DNA from: Pseudarthrobacter sp. C4D7
Lineage (GTDB): Bacteria; Actinomycetota; Actinomycetes; Actinomycetales; Micrococcaceae
Assembly: GCF_013359725.1 (NCBI RefSeq)
Contig: NZ_JABFMW010000038.1
Location: forward strand, 1 to 35,984
Reading direction: 5' to 3'
Length of the DNA: 35,984 bases
How positions within the stretch are numbered: the stretch's first letter is position 1; each line of letters opens with the position of its first letter. Both the position numbers and the translations under genes were made by a program. A model generated the notes under the pieces. That model ran no database searches and had not been told where the DNA came from. It was given only the letters and a program-made list of their open reading frames with translations. Of this stretch, positions 16,080 to 23,833 are shown in pieces.

Positions 16080-17537
16080 GTGCCCCGCTCCGCCAGGTCA
16101 TCCGCTGACGCCATCAGCGCCCGGCTCCGGGACCTCGAACTCCTCACCAAGGGGCCTGCCTGGGCCCTGACTCGTTCGGCGCCCTGGGTGATTGCGGTGC
16201 TCCAGGCGTCCTTTACCCGCACCCGGCCGCAGGTTCCGCTCGAGGAATTCCATGCCGACGTCGACACCTTCCTTGAGGAGCTCCGGCGCCAGGACCCTGG
16301 GCTGGGAGGAGGGGCCAACGGCAAGGCCTTCGGTGATGAGTGGACGCGGCGGCAGTTCCTGACCCGCCGGAACCAGTCAGGCCAGATCGTTTACGAGGCA
16401 ACAGAACCGGCGGCACGTGTGCTCGCCTTCCTGGACAGCCTGTCCAGCGAGCGGTCCACCCTGAACGGGTCCCGGCTTGGAACCCTGCTGGGCGACGTGG
16501 AAAAGCTCGCCAACGAAACCAACCCGGACCAGAGCGCCCGCCTGGAAGCCCTGGAAGAGGAGATCGAAGAGCGCCAGCAGCTCATCCAGGACATCAGCAC
16601 CGGCGAGTTCGACGAGCTTCTGGACGACGACGAAGCGGTGGAGGCTGCGGGAAACATCCTGGACCTGGCCGCCAGCCTGCCGGCCGACTACAAGAAGATG
16701 CGTGACCGGATCGAGGAACTGGTGGGCGGGCTCCGCAACCAGATCATCGAGGAGTCGCTGACCAAGGGCGCCACCATGGCCCAGGTCCTGGAAGCCGACA
16801 AGCGGCTGCGCCAAAGCCCCGAGGGCAGGACCTTCCGGTCCTTCACGGCCTTCCTTGAGGACCCGCAGCAGCAGCTTCGCTTCCGGTCAGCCATCGGCGA
16901 GGTGCTGAGCCGCCAGTTCGCCGACGATCTTTCCCCCGATGACCGGGAAACGTTGAAGAACCTGGTGGCAGAACTCCGCCACCAGCACAGCCAGATCCAG
17001 CGCATCTACGGCAAGCTGAGCGAAAGCCTCAACACGTACGTCCAGAGCGACGACTTCCGCCAGTCGGTCCGGCTGCGGCAGGTCCTGCGTGAAGCGGAGC
17101 AGGCCATCCGTTCCCTCCCGTACGAGCGGGAACGGCCCGGCCTGGTGCCGGGGCCCGTCCTCTACAACGCCGGATTCGAGTCCCTCTCCATGGTGAAGCT
17201 CTTCGATCCGGACGAATTCGCGGCGCCGCCCCGCCTGGCCGATCCCATCGCCTTCACCGACTCGGACCGGGTGCGCTCGCCCAGGACCGGCAAGGCCAAG
17301 CCGGCGGTGGTCCGGGCCGCCATGGCAGGGGCCGCAACCCTTGCCGACGCCTGGCACCAGCTGCCGCCCGAAGAGCAGCACATCAACACCATCCGCGCCC
17401 TGCTGTCCGAGGCCCTCCACGCCGGAGCGGATTTCAACCGCGGTGCCTGGGACGGCCTGGACTTCGAACAGATAGACGGCTCCACCCGCAAGGCCTACCT
17501 GCCGGTGGTCACGCTCGCAAAGGATTCAGATGACTGA
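16080..17537 (+). CDS. jetA: JetA/MksF-like kleisin (DUF3375) of a Wadjet/Mks SMC complex
   Basis: The 485-residue protein is a DUF3375 member, the kleisin-type subunit (JetA/MksF) that bridges the SMC heads. The N-terminal winged-helix-like region (about 1-120) includes GPAWALTRSAPWVIAVLQASF and a DVDTFLEELRRQ stretch. The middle is highly helical, with the coiled segment RLEALEEEIEERQQLIQDI (about 160-178). The C-terminal part has SMVKLFDPDEFAAPPRL and RKAYLPVVTL. GTG at 16080 has AAGGAGA 5 nt upstream. The stop overlaps the jetB start by 8 nt. In Wadjet systems the complex recognises and helps cut small circular plasmids; in MksBEF it condenses chromosomes. Confidence 0.85.
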   Translation: MPRSARSSADAISARLRDLELLTKGPAWALTRSAPWVIAVLQASFTRTRPQVPLEEFHADVDTFLEELRRQDPGLGGGANGKAFGDEWTRRQFLTRRNQSGQIVYEATEPAARVLAFLDSLSSERSTLNGSRLGTLLGDVEKLANETNPDQSARLEALEEEIEERQQLIQDISTGEFDELLDDDEAVEAAGNILDLAASLPADYKKMRDRIEELVGGLRNQIIEESLTKGATMAQVLEADKRLRQSPEGRTFRSFTAFLEDPQQQLRFRSAIGEVLSRQFADDLSPDDRETLKNLVAELRHQHSQIQRIYGKLSESLNTYVQSDDFRQSVRLRQVLREAEQAIRSLPYERERPGLVPGPVLYNAGFESLSMVKLFDPDEFAAPPRLADPIAFTDSDRVRSPRTGKAKPAVVRAAMAGAATLADAWHQLPPEEQHINTIRALLSEALHAGADFNRGAWDGLDFEQIDGSTRKAYLPVVTLAKDSDD

Positions 17538-18612
17538 GGAAAGCACGACGCCGGTAGTTGAGTCCGCGGAAACGCCGGCTGGAGAGCTATACGAGGAGGC
17601 GGTGGTTGAACAGGCGGACACCCGGGCGGCATCGGGCGCTGGGTACCCCGGACCTGTTTCACCCCGCGACACCTTCGTCGACGGCGCCGCCCTGTTCCCC
17701 GGAGACACCGGAGTCCTGTCCATGAAGGTTCGGCAGGCCTTGGTGAAGCTCCTCAAGGGCCCGTACATTGACGGCGGCAGGGATGAGAAGCTCTGGACCG
17801 TCCTGCTGGATCACCAGGTGATCCTCCGCAGCCGGCTCTCGGAACTGTTCCTGACGCTGCAGCTGGACCATGAGCGGAAGATCGCTGTTCTGCGCCCCGT
17901 GGATCCGGAAGTGATCGGCGGTAACACCAGGTCCAGCATCCTGCGCCAGCAGCGTGCCCTCAGCCGGGTGGAAACCATCGTGCTGCTCCGGCTGCGCCTG
18001 CTGCTGGACCGGCACGTTACGGCCCAGACGGACCCCACCATCACCCGCGAGGAAATCACGGACCTGGTGGCGCACTACCAGCCCGCCGGGCAGCAGGACG
18101 CCCTGCGCGACTCGGACGTGGTCACCCGCGCCATCACCAAGCTCCTGGCCCGCCAACTCCTGCTCCCCACCGGACTGGACGACGTTTACACCATCTCCAA
18201 CGCCCTTCCCCTGGCCCTGCCGTTCGAAAACATCGGCGACATCCCGGCCCACATCGAGGCCCTGGTAGCGGCTTCGGCCGACGCCACCGGCACAGAAGCG
18301 CTTATAGACCTCGACGACTCTGGTTCTGACGAGGAGGGCACGGGGGACGACGACGCCGATGCCGCCCCCGCCCCTTCGCCGGGCGGCATTCGTCCTGCGG
18401 ACGATGCGCCCGGCTCCGACAGGCCCGATGCCACTCCCGGGGCGGCATCGGCGTCGTCTCCCTTGAGCGCGCGGGTTCCGTACACAAGCGGTGACACCGG
18501 GGACATGCGGCAGCGTGCGTCTAAGCGAGGAACGAGCGAGCACGCAAAGCATGTGTCCGGTGGTGCCGCGGTAGGCGAGCCAGCAGCAGAACCTGAAGGA
18601 GAAGCCAAGTGA
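17530..18612 (+). CDS. jetB: JetB/MksE-like KITE subunit (DUF4194) with long acidic tail
   Basis: The DUF4194 core spans about residues 50-245 (DTFVDGAALFPGDTG, MKVRQALVKLLKGPYI, LDHQVILRSRLSELFLTL, TRAITKLLARQLLLP). It would be the KITE subunit that binds the JetA kleisin. The 360-residue length exceeds the roughly 200-250 usual for the family. The last 110 residues are acidic then basic low-complexity sequence (GSDEEGTGDDDADAA, then RQRASKRGTSEHAKH), presumably disordered, and include a perfect 20-bp DNA inverted repeat. The start codon lies inside the jetA 3' end and the stop overlaps the jetC start, so translation is coupled. Confidence 0.82.
   Translation: MTEESTTPVVESAETPAGELYEEAVVEQADTRAASGAGYPGPVSPRDTFVDGAALFPGDTGVLSMKVRQALVKLLKGPYIDGGRDEKLWTVLLDHQVILRSRLSELFLTLQLDHERKIAVLRPVDPEVIGGNTRSSILRQQRALSRVETIVLLRLRLLLDRHVTAQTDPTITREEITDLVAHYQPAGQQDALRDSDVVTRAITKLLARQLLLPTGLDDVYTISNALPLALPFENIGDIPAHIEALVAASADATGTEALIDLDDSGSDEEGTGDDDADAAPAPSPGGIRPADDAPGSDRPDATPGAASASSPLSARVPYTSGDTGDMRQRASKRGTSEHAKHVSGGAAVGEPAAEPEGEAK
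18349..18458. repeat. Perfect 20-bp inverted repeat within the 3' end of jetB
   Basis: GACGACGCCGATGCCGCCCC at 18349-18368 is followed by its exact reverse complement at 18439-18458, separated by 70 nt. It lies in the sequence coding for the low-complexity tail of JetB. Such a match could form a long hairpin in the jetABC messenger. Confidence 0.85.
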
Positions 18613-21600
18613 CGATCGCGAGCATGCTTCCGCTGGGGGACGTGACCAACCCGGGGCAGATGCGGCTGGCGTTGGTGCAGGTGGTCAACTGGGGAACGTT
18701 CCATGGGGCGCACACGATGCACGTGGACCGGAACGGCACCCTGCTGACGGGCAACTCCGGCGTGGGCAAGTCCACGTTGTTCGACGCGATGCTGCGGGTG
18801 TTCGATGCCCGGCCGAGGTCCAATGAGGCCGCTGCGCAGCGTTCGGGTGCCGTGGAGGACAAGCGGACCACGTTCACGTACATGCGCGGCAAGGTGGGGG
18901 ACAAGGCCGTGGGCGAGGGCTCGGCGAGTGCCTTCCAGCGCCCGGGTGCCACCTGGTCCGCCGTCGCGCTGACGTTCGACAACGCCGCCGGCACACGGGT
19001 GACGGTCTCGGCACTGTTCGACCTGCCCAAGAACGGCACCGAGTCCAGCGTGGGCCGGTTCTACCTGATCGACAACGTGCCCCTGGACCTTGAAGCGGTA
19101 GAGGGCATCGCGGACAAGCGCTTCACCAAGGGCGCCCTGGAGGCGCTCTTCCCGCACGCCCAGGTCTTCGACGTGCACAAGGCCTTCGCGGAGCGGTTCC
19201 GGCGGCTGCTGGGGATCAGCTCGGACCAGGCGCTGCCCCTGCTGCGTGTGATCCAGGCAGGCAAGGGCCTTGGCGGCAGCGTCAACACCTTCTTCCGCGA
19301 CCAGGTCCTGGACGCGCCGGCAACGCTGGCCGCCGCGGACGACGTGGTGGAGGAGTTCAGCAACCTGATGTCCATCCGCCAGCGGCTGGAAGATGTCCGG
19401 CAGCAGCGCGACCAGTTGGCCCCTGTCCCTGGGCTGAACCGCGAATACGCGCAGTCGCTGCTGGACGCGAACCGGCTCCGGGAGCTGGTGGGCGGTGAAT
19501 TCGAGGCGTACAAGCAGCAGCTGTCAGTAACGGTCCACGAGAAGACGCTGGTCCGTTTCCGTGAGCTGGCGCAGGCCAAGGCCAAGGAACTCGGCGCCGA
19601 GCGTGCGGTCCGCGACGGCCTGGCCAAGGAATTGCGGGAGCTGGAGGCCGACTACAACAACCAGGGCGGCAACGCGATCTCCGCGATTGAGCAGTCGCTG
19701 GAAAACGCCCGGGTTGGCCTGAAACTCCGCCAGCAGGTGGAGGAGGCGGCCCAGCACGCACTGGCCGACGCCGGCCTGCAGCTTGAGTGGAGTGCCGCCG
19801 GCTGGGAACAGGCGCACGAGCAGGCGGCGGCCCGATCGGCCGAGCTGAAGGATGACTCGCAGGCCCTGCAGGAGCTCAGGTTCGAGGCGTTCGACGCGCA
19901 CGCTGCCCGTAAACGCGAGCTGGCCGCGGCTGAGCAGGAACTCGTTTCCCTGAAGACGCGCAAATCCCTGCTGCCGCCGTCGAGCATCGAAAACCGCGCC
20001 GCCATTGCGGCCGCAACAGGCATCCCCGAGGACCGGATGCCCTTCGCCGGTGAGCTCATGGACCTCGCCGAGGGGGAGGAGCGGTGGCGCCCTGCTGCCG
20101 AACGCGCACTCCGCAACCTAGCCACCACCCTGCTGGTCCCCGGCGAGCACTTCGGCGCCGTGACCCGCTACCTCAACGACCACAACGTCCGCGGCGCGCT
20201 GCGGGCCGTGGATGTCTCCAAGCCGCTGGCCGGCGGCGCGCTCGCCGTGGAGGACGCGCGCGTCGGCGACCTGCTCAGCAAGCTGGACATCCTCGCTTCG
20301 GGTGCGGCTGCTGAGGCGGGGGAATGGGTCCGCGAGCGGATCGCCCTCGACTTCGCATACCCCTGCGTGGAAGACCCTGACGAACTCGCGTCCCTGGACA
20401 AGGGCCTCAGCCTGGGCGGCGTGGTCAAGCGCAACCGGCACACGGTGGAGAAGGACGACCGGTTCACCAGCCGCCAGGATTACGTCCTGGGCTTCGACAA
20501 TGCGGCCAAGCTGGAGCTCGTGGCCGGGCAGGTGGAGGACCTCCGGCAGGAGGTGGCGAAGGCTGCCGAACTGGCCCAGAGCCGCGAGGACTCGCACCAG
20601 GGCATGAGCCGGCAGCTTGACGCCCTGCGCCGGATCGCCGAGGACGACCGCCCCTGGGAACAGGTGTCTGCCGCGGTGGCCGCCGATGAGCTGGCGCGGA
20701 TCGAACAGCGGCTCAAGGACGCCCTTGCGGCCCAGGCGGACCTGGAGCCGCTCCGCGCCAGCATCGAGGAAGTCCGGCACAAGCACCAGTCCAGCACCGA
20801 GTCCGCGGCGGTGCTGCAAAGCGAATACAAGGCACTTGACCGCCAGTTGACGGCTGCCGACACCCTGCTGGAAGCCGCGCGCCACCGCCTGGCCGAGGCG
20901 CCGCCGTCGGACGCCACCGTCAACGCCCTTGAACCCTATTTCGCCGACTTCGGCGACATCACGGAAATGCACGAGCTGGACAATCTGGCCAACCGGGTAC
21001 GGACCGCACTGCTGGGCGAACTGCACACCGCGGAGTCACGGGGACAGGCCACGGCCGAACGGCTGACCCGCATCTTCGAAGGCTTTGTCCGCGAATGGGG
21101 CAGCGCCATCTCGGCCGACCACGGCACCAGCATCGGCGCCGCCAGCGAGTTCGAGGCGCGCTACCACGCGATCGTCAACGACGGCCTGCCCGCGCAGGAG
21201 GCGGAATTCCGCCAGTTCTTCAACCAGCGCACGCACGAATCCTTCAGCACCCTGCTGCACCTGCTGGACGAGGAGCGCCGCTCCATCACGAGCCGCATCC
21301 TGCCCCTGAACGGCATCCTCTCGCAGGTGAACTTCCACGAGGGCAGTTTCCTGGAACTGGACATCAAGCAGACGCTTCCGCCCACCGCGAAGCAGTTCAA
21401 GGACGCCATACAGAACGCCCTCAAGGCCCGGCACACCCGCCCGGCCAAAGCGGAGGCCGGCCGGGCGGAGGGTTCCGGCGCCGAGGGGGACGACGACGGC
21501 GAGCTCACCGCCCGCTACAAGTCCCTGGAGTCGCTGGTAAAGCGGCTCGGTTCCCAGGCACCCGAGGACCGGCGCTGGCGTGCCGAGGTGCTGGACGTCC

Positions 21601-22070
21601 GCGGGCACCTGTTCATCCAGTGCAAGGAGCACCGGGAAGTCACCGGCCCGCGGGGCGGCAAAAAAACCGAAGTGTTCATGCACGCCGATACCGGCTCCAT
21701 GTCCGGTGGCGAGCGGCAGCGGTTCACCGCGTTCATCATGGCCGCTGCCCTGAGCTACCAGCTGGGCATCGCCGAGCAGGGCTTCACCACCTACGGGACC
21801 GTGATGATGGATGAGGCTTTTGTGCTCGCCTCGGAGGAGTTCGCGGGCGCCGGCATCAAGGCGCTGCACGAGTTCGGCTTCCAATTGCTGCTCGCGGCTC
21901 CGGAGAACGTGATCGACCTGTCCCGGCACCTGGGATCCGTGACCGAGATCCTGCGGGACAAGCGCACCAACCGCTCCGGCGTCCTCACGGCGCCGGTGAT
22001 CCGCCCCCGTGAAGGTGACGAAGGCGCCTGGCGGTCGGAGGCGAACCCGGTGGACATTGTCCTGCGCTGA
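18609..22070 (+). CDS. jetC: JetC/MksB-like SMC ATPase (SbcC/MukB-type)
   Basis: This 1153-residue protein is the motor of the complex. Walker A GNSGVGKST spans residues 48-56, the ABC signature MSGGERQRF is near 1031 and Walker B TVMMDEAF near 1065, so the ATPase halves lie at opposite ends as in SMC proteins. Between them are two long coiled-coil regions (about 280-460 and 640-830) around a central hinge-like region (about 470-630). ATP-driven head engagement and DNA loop extrusion are known for the family. GTG at 18609 overlaps the jetB stop by 4 nt and has AAGGAGA upstream. No gene for JetD (TOPRIM nuclease) follows. Confidence 0.87.
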   Translation: MTIASMLPLGDVTNPGQMRLALVQVVNWGTFHGAHTMHVDRNGTLLTGNSGVGKSTLFDAMLRVFDARPRSNEAAAQRSGAVEDKRTTFTYMRGKVGDKAVGEGSASAFQRPGATWSAVALTFDNAAGTRVTVSALFDLPKNGTESSVGRFYLIDNVPLDLEAVEGIADKRFTKGALEALFPHAQVFDVHKAFAERFRRLLGISSDQALPLLRVIQAGKGLGGSVNTFFRDQVLDAPATLAAADDVVEEFSNLMSIRQRLEDVRQQRDQLAPVPGLNREYAQSLLDANRLRELVGGEFEAYKQQLSVTVHEKTLVRFRELAQAKAKELGAERAVRDGLAKELRELEADYNNQGGNAISAIEQSLENARVGLKLRQQVEEAAQHALADAGLQLEWSAAGWEQAHEQAAARSAELKDDSQALQELRFEAFDAHAARKRELAAAEQELVSLKTRKSLLPPSSIENRAAIAAATGIPEDRMPFAGELMDLAEGEERWRPAAERALRNLATTLLVPGEHFGAVTRYLNDHNVRGALRAVDVSKPLAGGALAVEDARVGDLLSKLDILASGAAAEAGEWVRERIALDFAYPCVEDPDELASLDKGLSLGGVVKRNRHTVEKDDRFTSRQDYVLGFDNAAKLELVAGQVEDLRQEVAKAAELAQSREDSHQGMSRQLDALRRIAEDDRPWEQVSAAVAADELARIEQRLKDALAAQADLEPLRASIEEVRHKHQSSTESAAVLQSEYKALDRQLTAADTLLEAARHRLAEAPPSDATVNALEPYFADFGDITEMHELDNLANRVRTALLGELHTAESRGQATAERLTRIFEGFVREWGSAISADHGTSIGAASEFEARYHAIVNDGLPAQEAEFRQFFNQRTHESFSTLLHLLDEERRSITSRILPLNGILSQVNFHEGSFLELDIKQTLPPTAKQFKDAIQNALKARHTRPAKAEAGRAEGSGAEGDDDGELTARYKSLESLVKRLGSQAPEDRRWRAEVLDVRGHLFIQCKEHREVTGPRGGKKTEVFMHADTGSMSGGERQRFTAFIMAAALSYQLGIAEQGFTTYGTVMMDEAFVLASEEFAGAGIKALHEFGFQLLLAAPENVIDLSRHLGSVTEILRDKRTNRSGVLTAPVIRPREGDEGAWRSEANPVDIVLR

Positions 22071-22143
22071 GAAAAGCCGGGCGATATAACAAATAGGTGG
22101 AATTATTGACCTGGCGATGGTGGCCGGTGTTTTCGTTGTGCCA

Positions 22144-22186
22144 CTCTGGGATGACCAACAACACCTCGCCTGAATAAATCCCAGAG
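22144..22186 (+). promoter_or_regulatory. 9-bp inverted repeat between jetC and the lipoprotein gene
   Basis: CTCTGGGAT (22144-22152) pairs perfectly with ATCCCAGAG (22178-22186) across a 25-nt loop. It lies about 75 nt after the jetC stop and 67 nt before the lipoprotein start. It could be a leader structure or weak terminator; there is no T run. Confidence 0.3.
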
Positions 22187-22253
22187 GTACTGCGGGATGC
22201 TGGGTCCGCGCTGTTCCAAAGAGAACAATGGCGTCCTCTTGAAAGGCATTTCC

Positions 22254-22916
22254 ATGCGCCGCCCGCAGCGCGTCACCTTCTTCCCTGCAGCAGCCGCGGC
22301 AGCGGCGCTTTGCCTGGCCGGCTGTGCTGCCGACGTTCGTGGCACCACCACTTCCGCCCAGCCAGCAACTCTGGCGACGGGTGCGGCGACGGCCGGTCCG
22401 TCGTCGCCGCAGCCCGCTCCTGCCGTGACGTTCGCCTTCCCCGACCGCCGGCTGTCCTTCAGCCATCCGGCGGACTGGACGGTGGAGCTCTTCGAGCCGT
22501 CGAAGACTCCGTACGTGGGAACGGCCACGGTTCACGATGCCGAAGGAAACAGCCGCATCAACATCTACTACGGCCAAATCGCCGATGTCGTGGCCGGCTC
22601 CGCCACCCGGACCGTCATCGAGACAGACCCTGTCCTGGGCCTCCGGGACCATTCTGTTCCCACGCCGCATGCGTCGTTCTTTGTAGACCGCAGTGAAGGC
22701 GCCGCAAGATACCGGATGGAACTCACGGCTGGATTGCCTGTTTCCCCGGACGGACAGGTGCAGGAAGGTCCGGTACTGCTTGGCGACCGGGTCTTGAGCG
22801 CGGACGTCCTGTTCGACGCGCAGCCGTTCGCCAACGATGACGCGGCGAAGGCCTGGTACTGGGGCGCCGAAGGCCAGACGCTGAAGGCGGTGCTGATGAG
22901 CTTCTCTTACCGCTGA
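22254..22916 (+). CDS. Secreted lipoprotein of unknown function
   Basis: The ATG at 22254 is chosen because it opens a lipoprotein signal peptide: basic MRRPQR, an Ala-rich hydrophobic core and the lipobox LAGC with Cys24. An in-frame upstream extension lacks signal character. After a Thr/Ala/Pro-rich linker the mature domain (about 60-220) contains RLSFSHPADWTVELFE, a motif common in PsbP-like or other small exported beta-rich lipoproteins, and ends ALKAVLMSFSYR. No partner gene is present, and the role is unknown. GAAAGG lies about 6 nt before the start. It is converged upon by the FBP gene across a strong terminator. Confidence 0.72.
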   Translation: MRRPQRVTFFPAAAAAAALCLAGCAADVRGTTTSAQPATLATGAATAGPSSPQPAPAVTFAFPDRRLSFSHPADWTVELFEPSKTPYVGTATVHDAEGNSRINIYYGQIADVVAGSATRTVIETDPVLGLRDHSVPTPHASFFVDRSEGAARYRMELTAGLPVSPDGQVQEGPVLLGDRVLSADVLFDAQPFANDDAAKAWYWGAEGQTLKAVLMSFSYR

Positions 22917-22922
22917 CCGGTA

Positions 22923-22966
22923 GGCCGGGACGCCCCGTGCGCGGAGGTGGACGGGGCGTCCCGGCC
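22923..22966. terminator. Bidirectional terminator between convergent genes
   Basis: GGCCGGGACGCCCCGT (22923-22938) pairs perfectly with 22951-22966 around a 12-nt loop, giving a 16-bp GC-rich stem. It sits between the lipoprotein stop at 22916 and the FBP-gene stop at 22983. There is only a short T run on either side, which is common for actinobacterial terminators. Confidence 0.8.
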
Positions 22967-22982
22967 GCTTTGGCCTGGCGTT

Positions 22983-23477
22983 CTACTTCGCCTGCACGCG
23001 TGCGAGGAACTGTGCCGCGCGGTCCTGCAGGCCTTTGATCTGGCGTTCCACCACGGCAGCGGGGTCGGGGTTGATCTCATTGACGGGCGGTTCCCTGCGG
23101 ACGTTGCCGCAACACACGAAGTCGGCGCAGATCAGGGTGCCGACGGTATTGCCGTTCCGCCCGGACTGGCCTGCCCGCTTGGCGACCCACAACAGGACGT
23201 CGTCCTTGGACAGCACATCCCGGCAGAGCTCGCACAGGACGGACCGGTTCTTTTTGGCCCCTCCTTCGGGTGCGCGGAGCATGATCCCGGTGAGGCCCTT
23301 TTGCCCCGGGAGCACGAGGTAACCGCGCAGCGGCATTTTGTCGTCCCGCCATCCCAGGAACTCCAGGCTGTCCCAGTCGAGGGAGTCGAAGTTTTTGGGC
23401 AGCGTCAGCTTTGCAGCTTCCGAGCGGCTGGCGTTGACGAAGGATGAACGGATTTGCTGGGACGTGACTGATTGCAT
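22983..23477 (-). CDS. FBP/FusB-type treble-clef zinc-finger protein
   Basis: The 164-residue protein has a helical N-terminal half and a C-terminal treble-clef zinc finger of the FBP_C family. CELC (about 82-85) forms the first Cys pair, and CADFVCCGNVRR (about 117-128) the second with a conserved NVRR. The best-known members, FusB/FusC, bind elongation factor G and release it from fusidic-acid-stalled ribosomes, so an EF-G or ribosome-related role is possible. In this genome type the function is not established. The start codon has no good Shine-Dalgarno and is preceded 8 nt away by a 12-bp palindrome. Confidence 0.75.
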   Translation of the reverse strand: MQSVTSQQIRSSFVNASRSEAAKLTLPKNFDSLDWDSLEFLGWRDDKMPLRGYLVLPGQKGLTGIMLRAPEGGAKKNRSVLCELCRDVLSKDDVLLWVAKRAGQSGRNGNTVGTLICADFVCCGNVRREPPVNEINPDPAAVVERQIKGLQDRAAQFLARVQAK

Positions 23478-23484
23478 GGCTGAA

Positions 23485-23496
23485 CTTTCGCGAAAG
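23485..23496. promoter_or_regulatory. 12-bp palindrome upstream of the FBP-type gene
   Basis: CTTTCGCGAAAG is a perfect palindrome 8-19 nt upstream of the FBP-type start codon, occupying the place of the ribosome binding site. It may be an operator or a structure that hides the translation start. Confidence 0.4.
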
Positions 23497-23754
23497 GTGG
23501 GCAGCCCAAAGGAGGGCCAGGGATAACGGGGGAGTCAGTCAGTCTCCGCGGTGCAGGCCAAAGCGGCCACCCCGCTCTCCACGGCAGTGGCGGCCCAGCA
23601 GGCCTTCTGCGTGCTCATCGTTCCCATTGTCCTTTTCCATTTCAGCCGTCCGGTGTCTCTCAGGCCGGACCAACAAGGCCATCCTGCCAAATGGCGTCCC
23701 CCACTGTCCACGGACCGTGGATGGAGTGTGGCCTTCGTCACCTTTGTCTATTAG

Positions 23755-23784
23755 GTGACAAAAGTGTTTCGTAATGGATATTTA
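23755..23784 (+). promoter_or_regulatory. Promoter of the siderophore-uptake operon
   Basis: GTGACA (23755-23760) is followed after 16-18 nt by an AT-rich -10 region (GATATTTA, 23777-23784). Transcription would start within or just before the IdeR-like box. The exact -10 register cannot be fixed by eye. Confidence 0.45.
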
Positions 23785-23785
23785 C

Positions 23786-23804
23786 ATAGGTTAGCCTTAC
23801 TTAA
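23786..23804. promoter_or_regulatory. IdeR/DtxR-like iron box
   Basis: ATAGGTTAGCCTTACTTAA matches the 19-bp DtxR/IdeR consensus TTAGGTTAGGCTAACCTAA at 15 positions. It overlaps the predicted start site of the siderophore-uptake operon, the expected place for an iron-dependent repressor to block transcription when iron is plentiful. Confidence 0.8.
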
Positions 23805-23833
23805 GTTTTCATCAGCCTGATCCAAGGAGCACC

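Larger units (their letters stand above)
23478..23833. other. 356-nt divergent intergenic region
   Basis: The region separates the FBP-type gene (minus) from the siderophore-uptake operon (plus). It holds the palindrome 23485-23496, a possible 30-codon minus-strand ORF (23535-23627), overlapping inverted repeats at 23737-23761, a plus-strand promoter and the IdeR-like box. Nothing else was recognised. Confidence 0.6.

Noticed and set aside
22071..22253. Remnant of a jetD gene after jetC
   Set aside because: Translating all three forward frames by eye gave no TOPRIM or DUF3322-like sequence, only stops and short frames.
21036..22670. Minus-strand frame of more than 500 codons opposite jetC and the lipoprotein gene
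   Set aside because: It crosses two genes with convincing motifs and starts; no protein family is visible in it.
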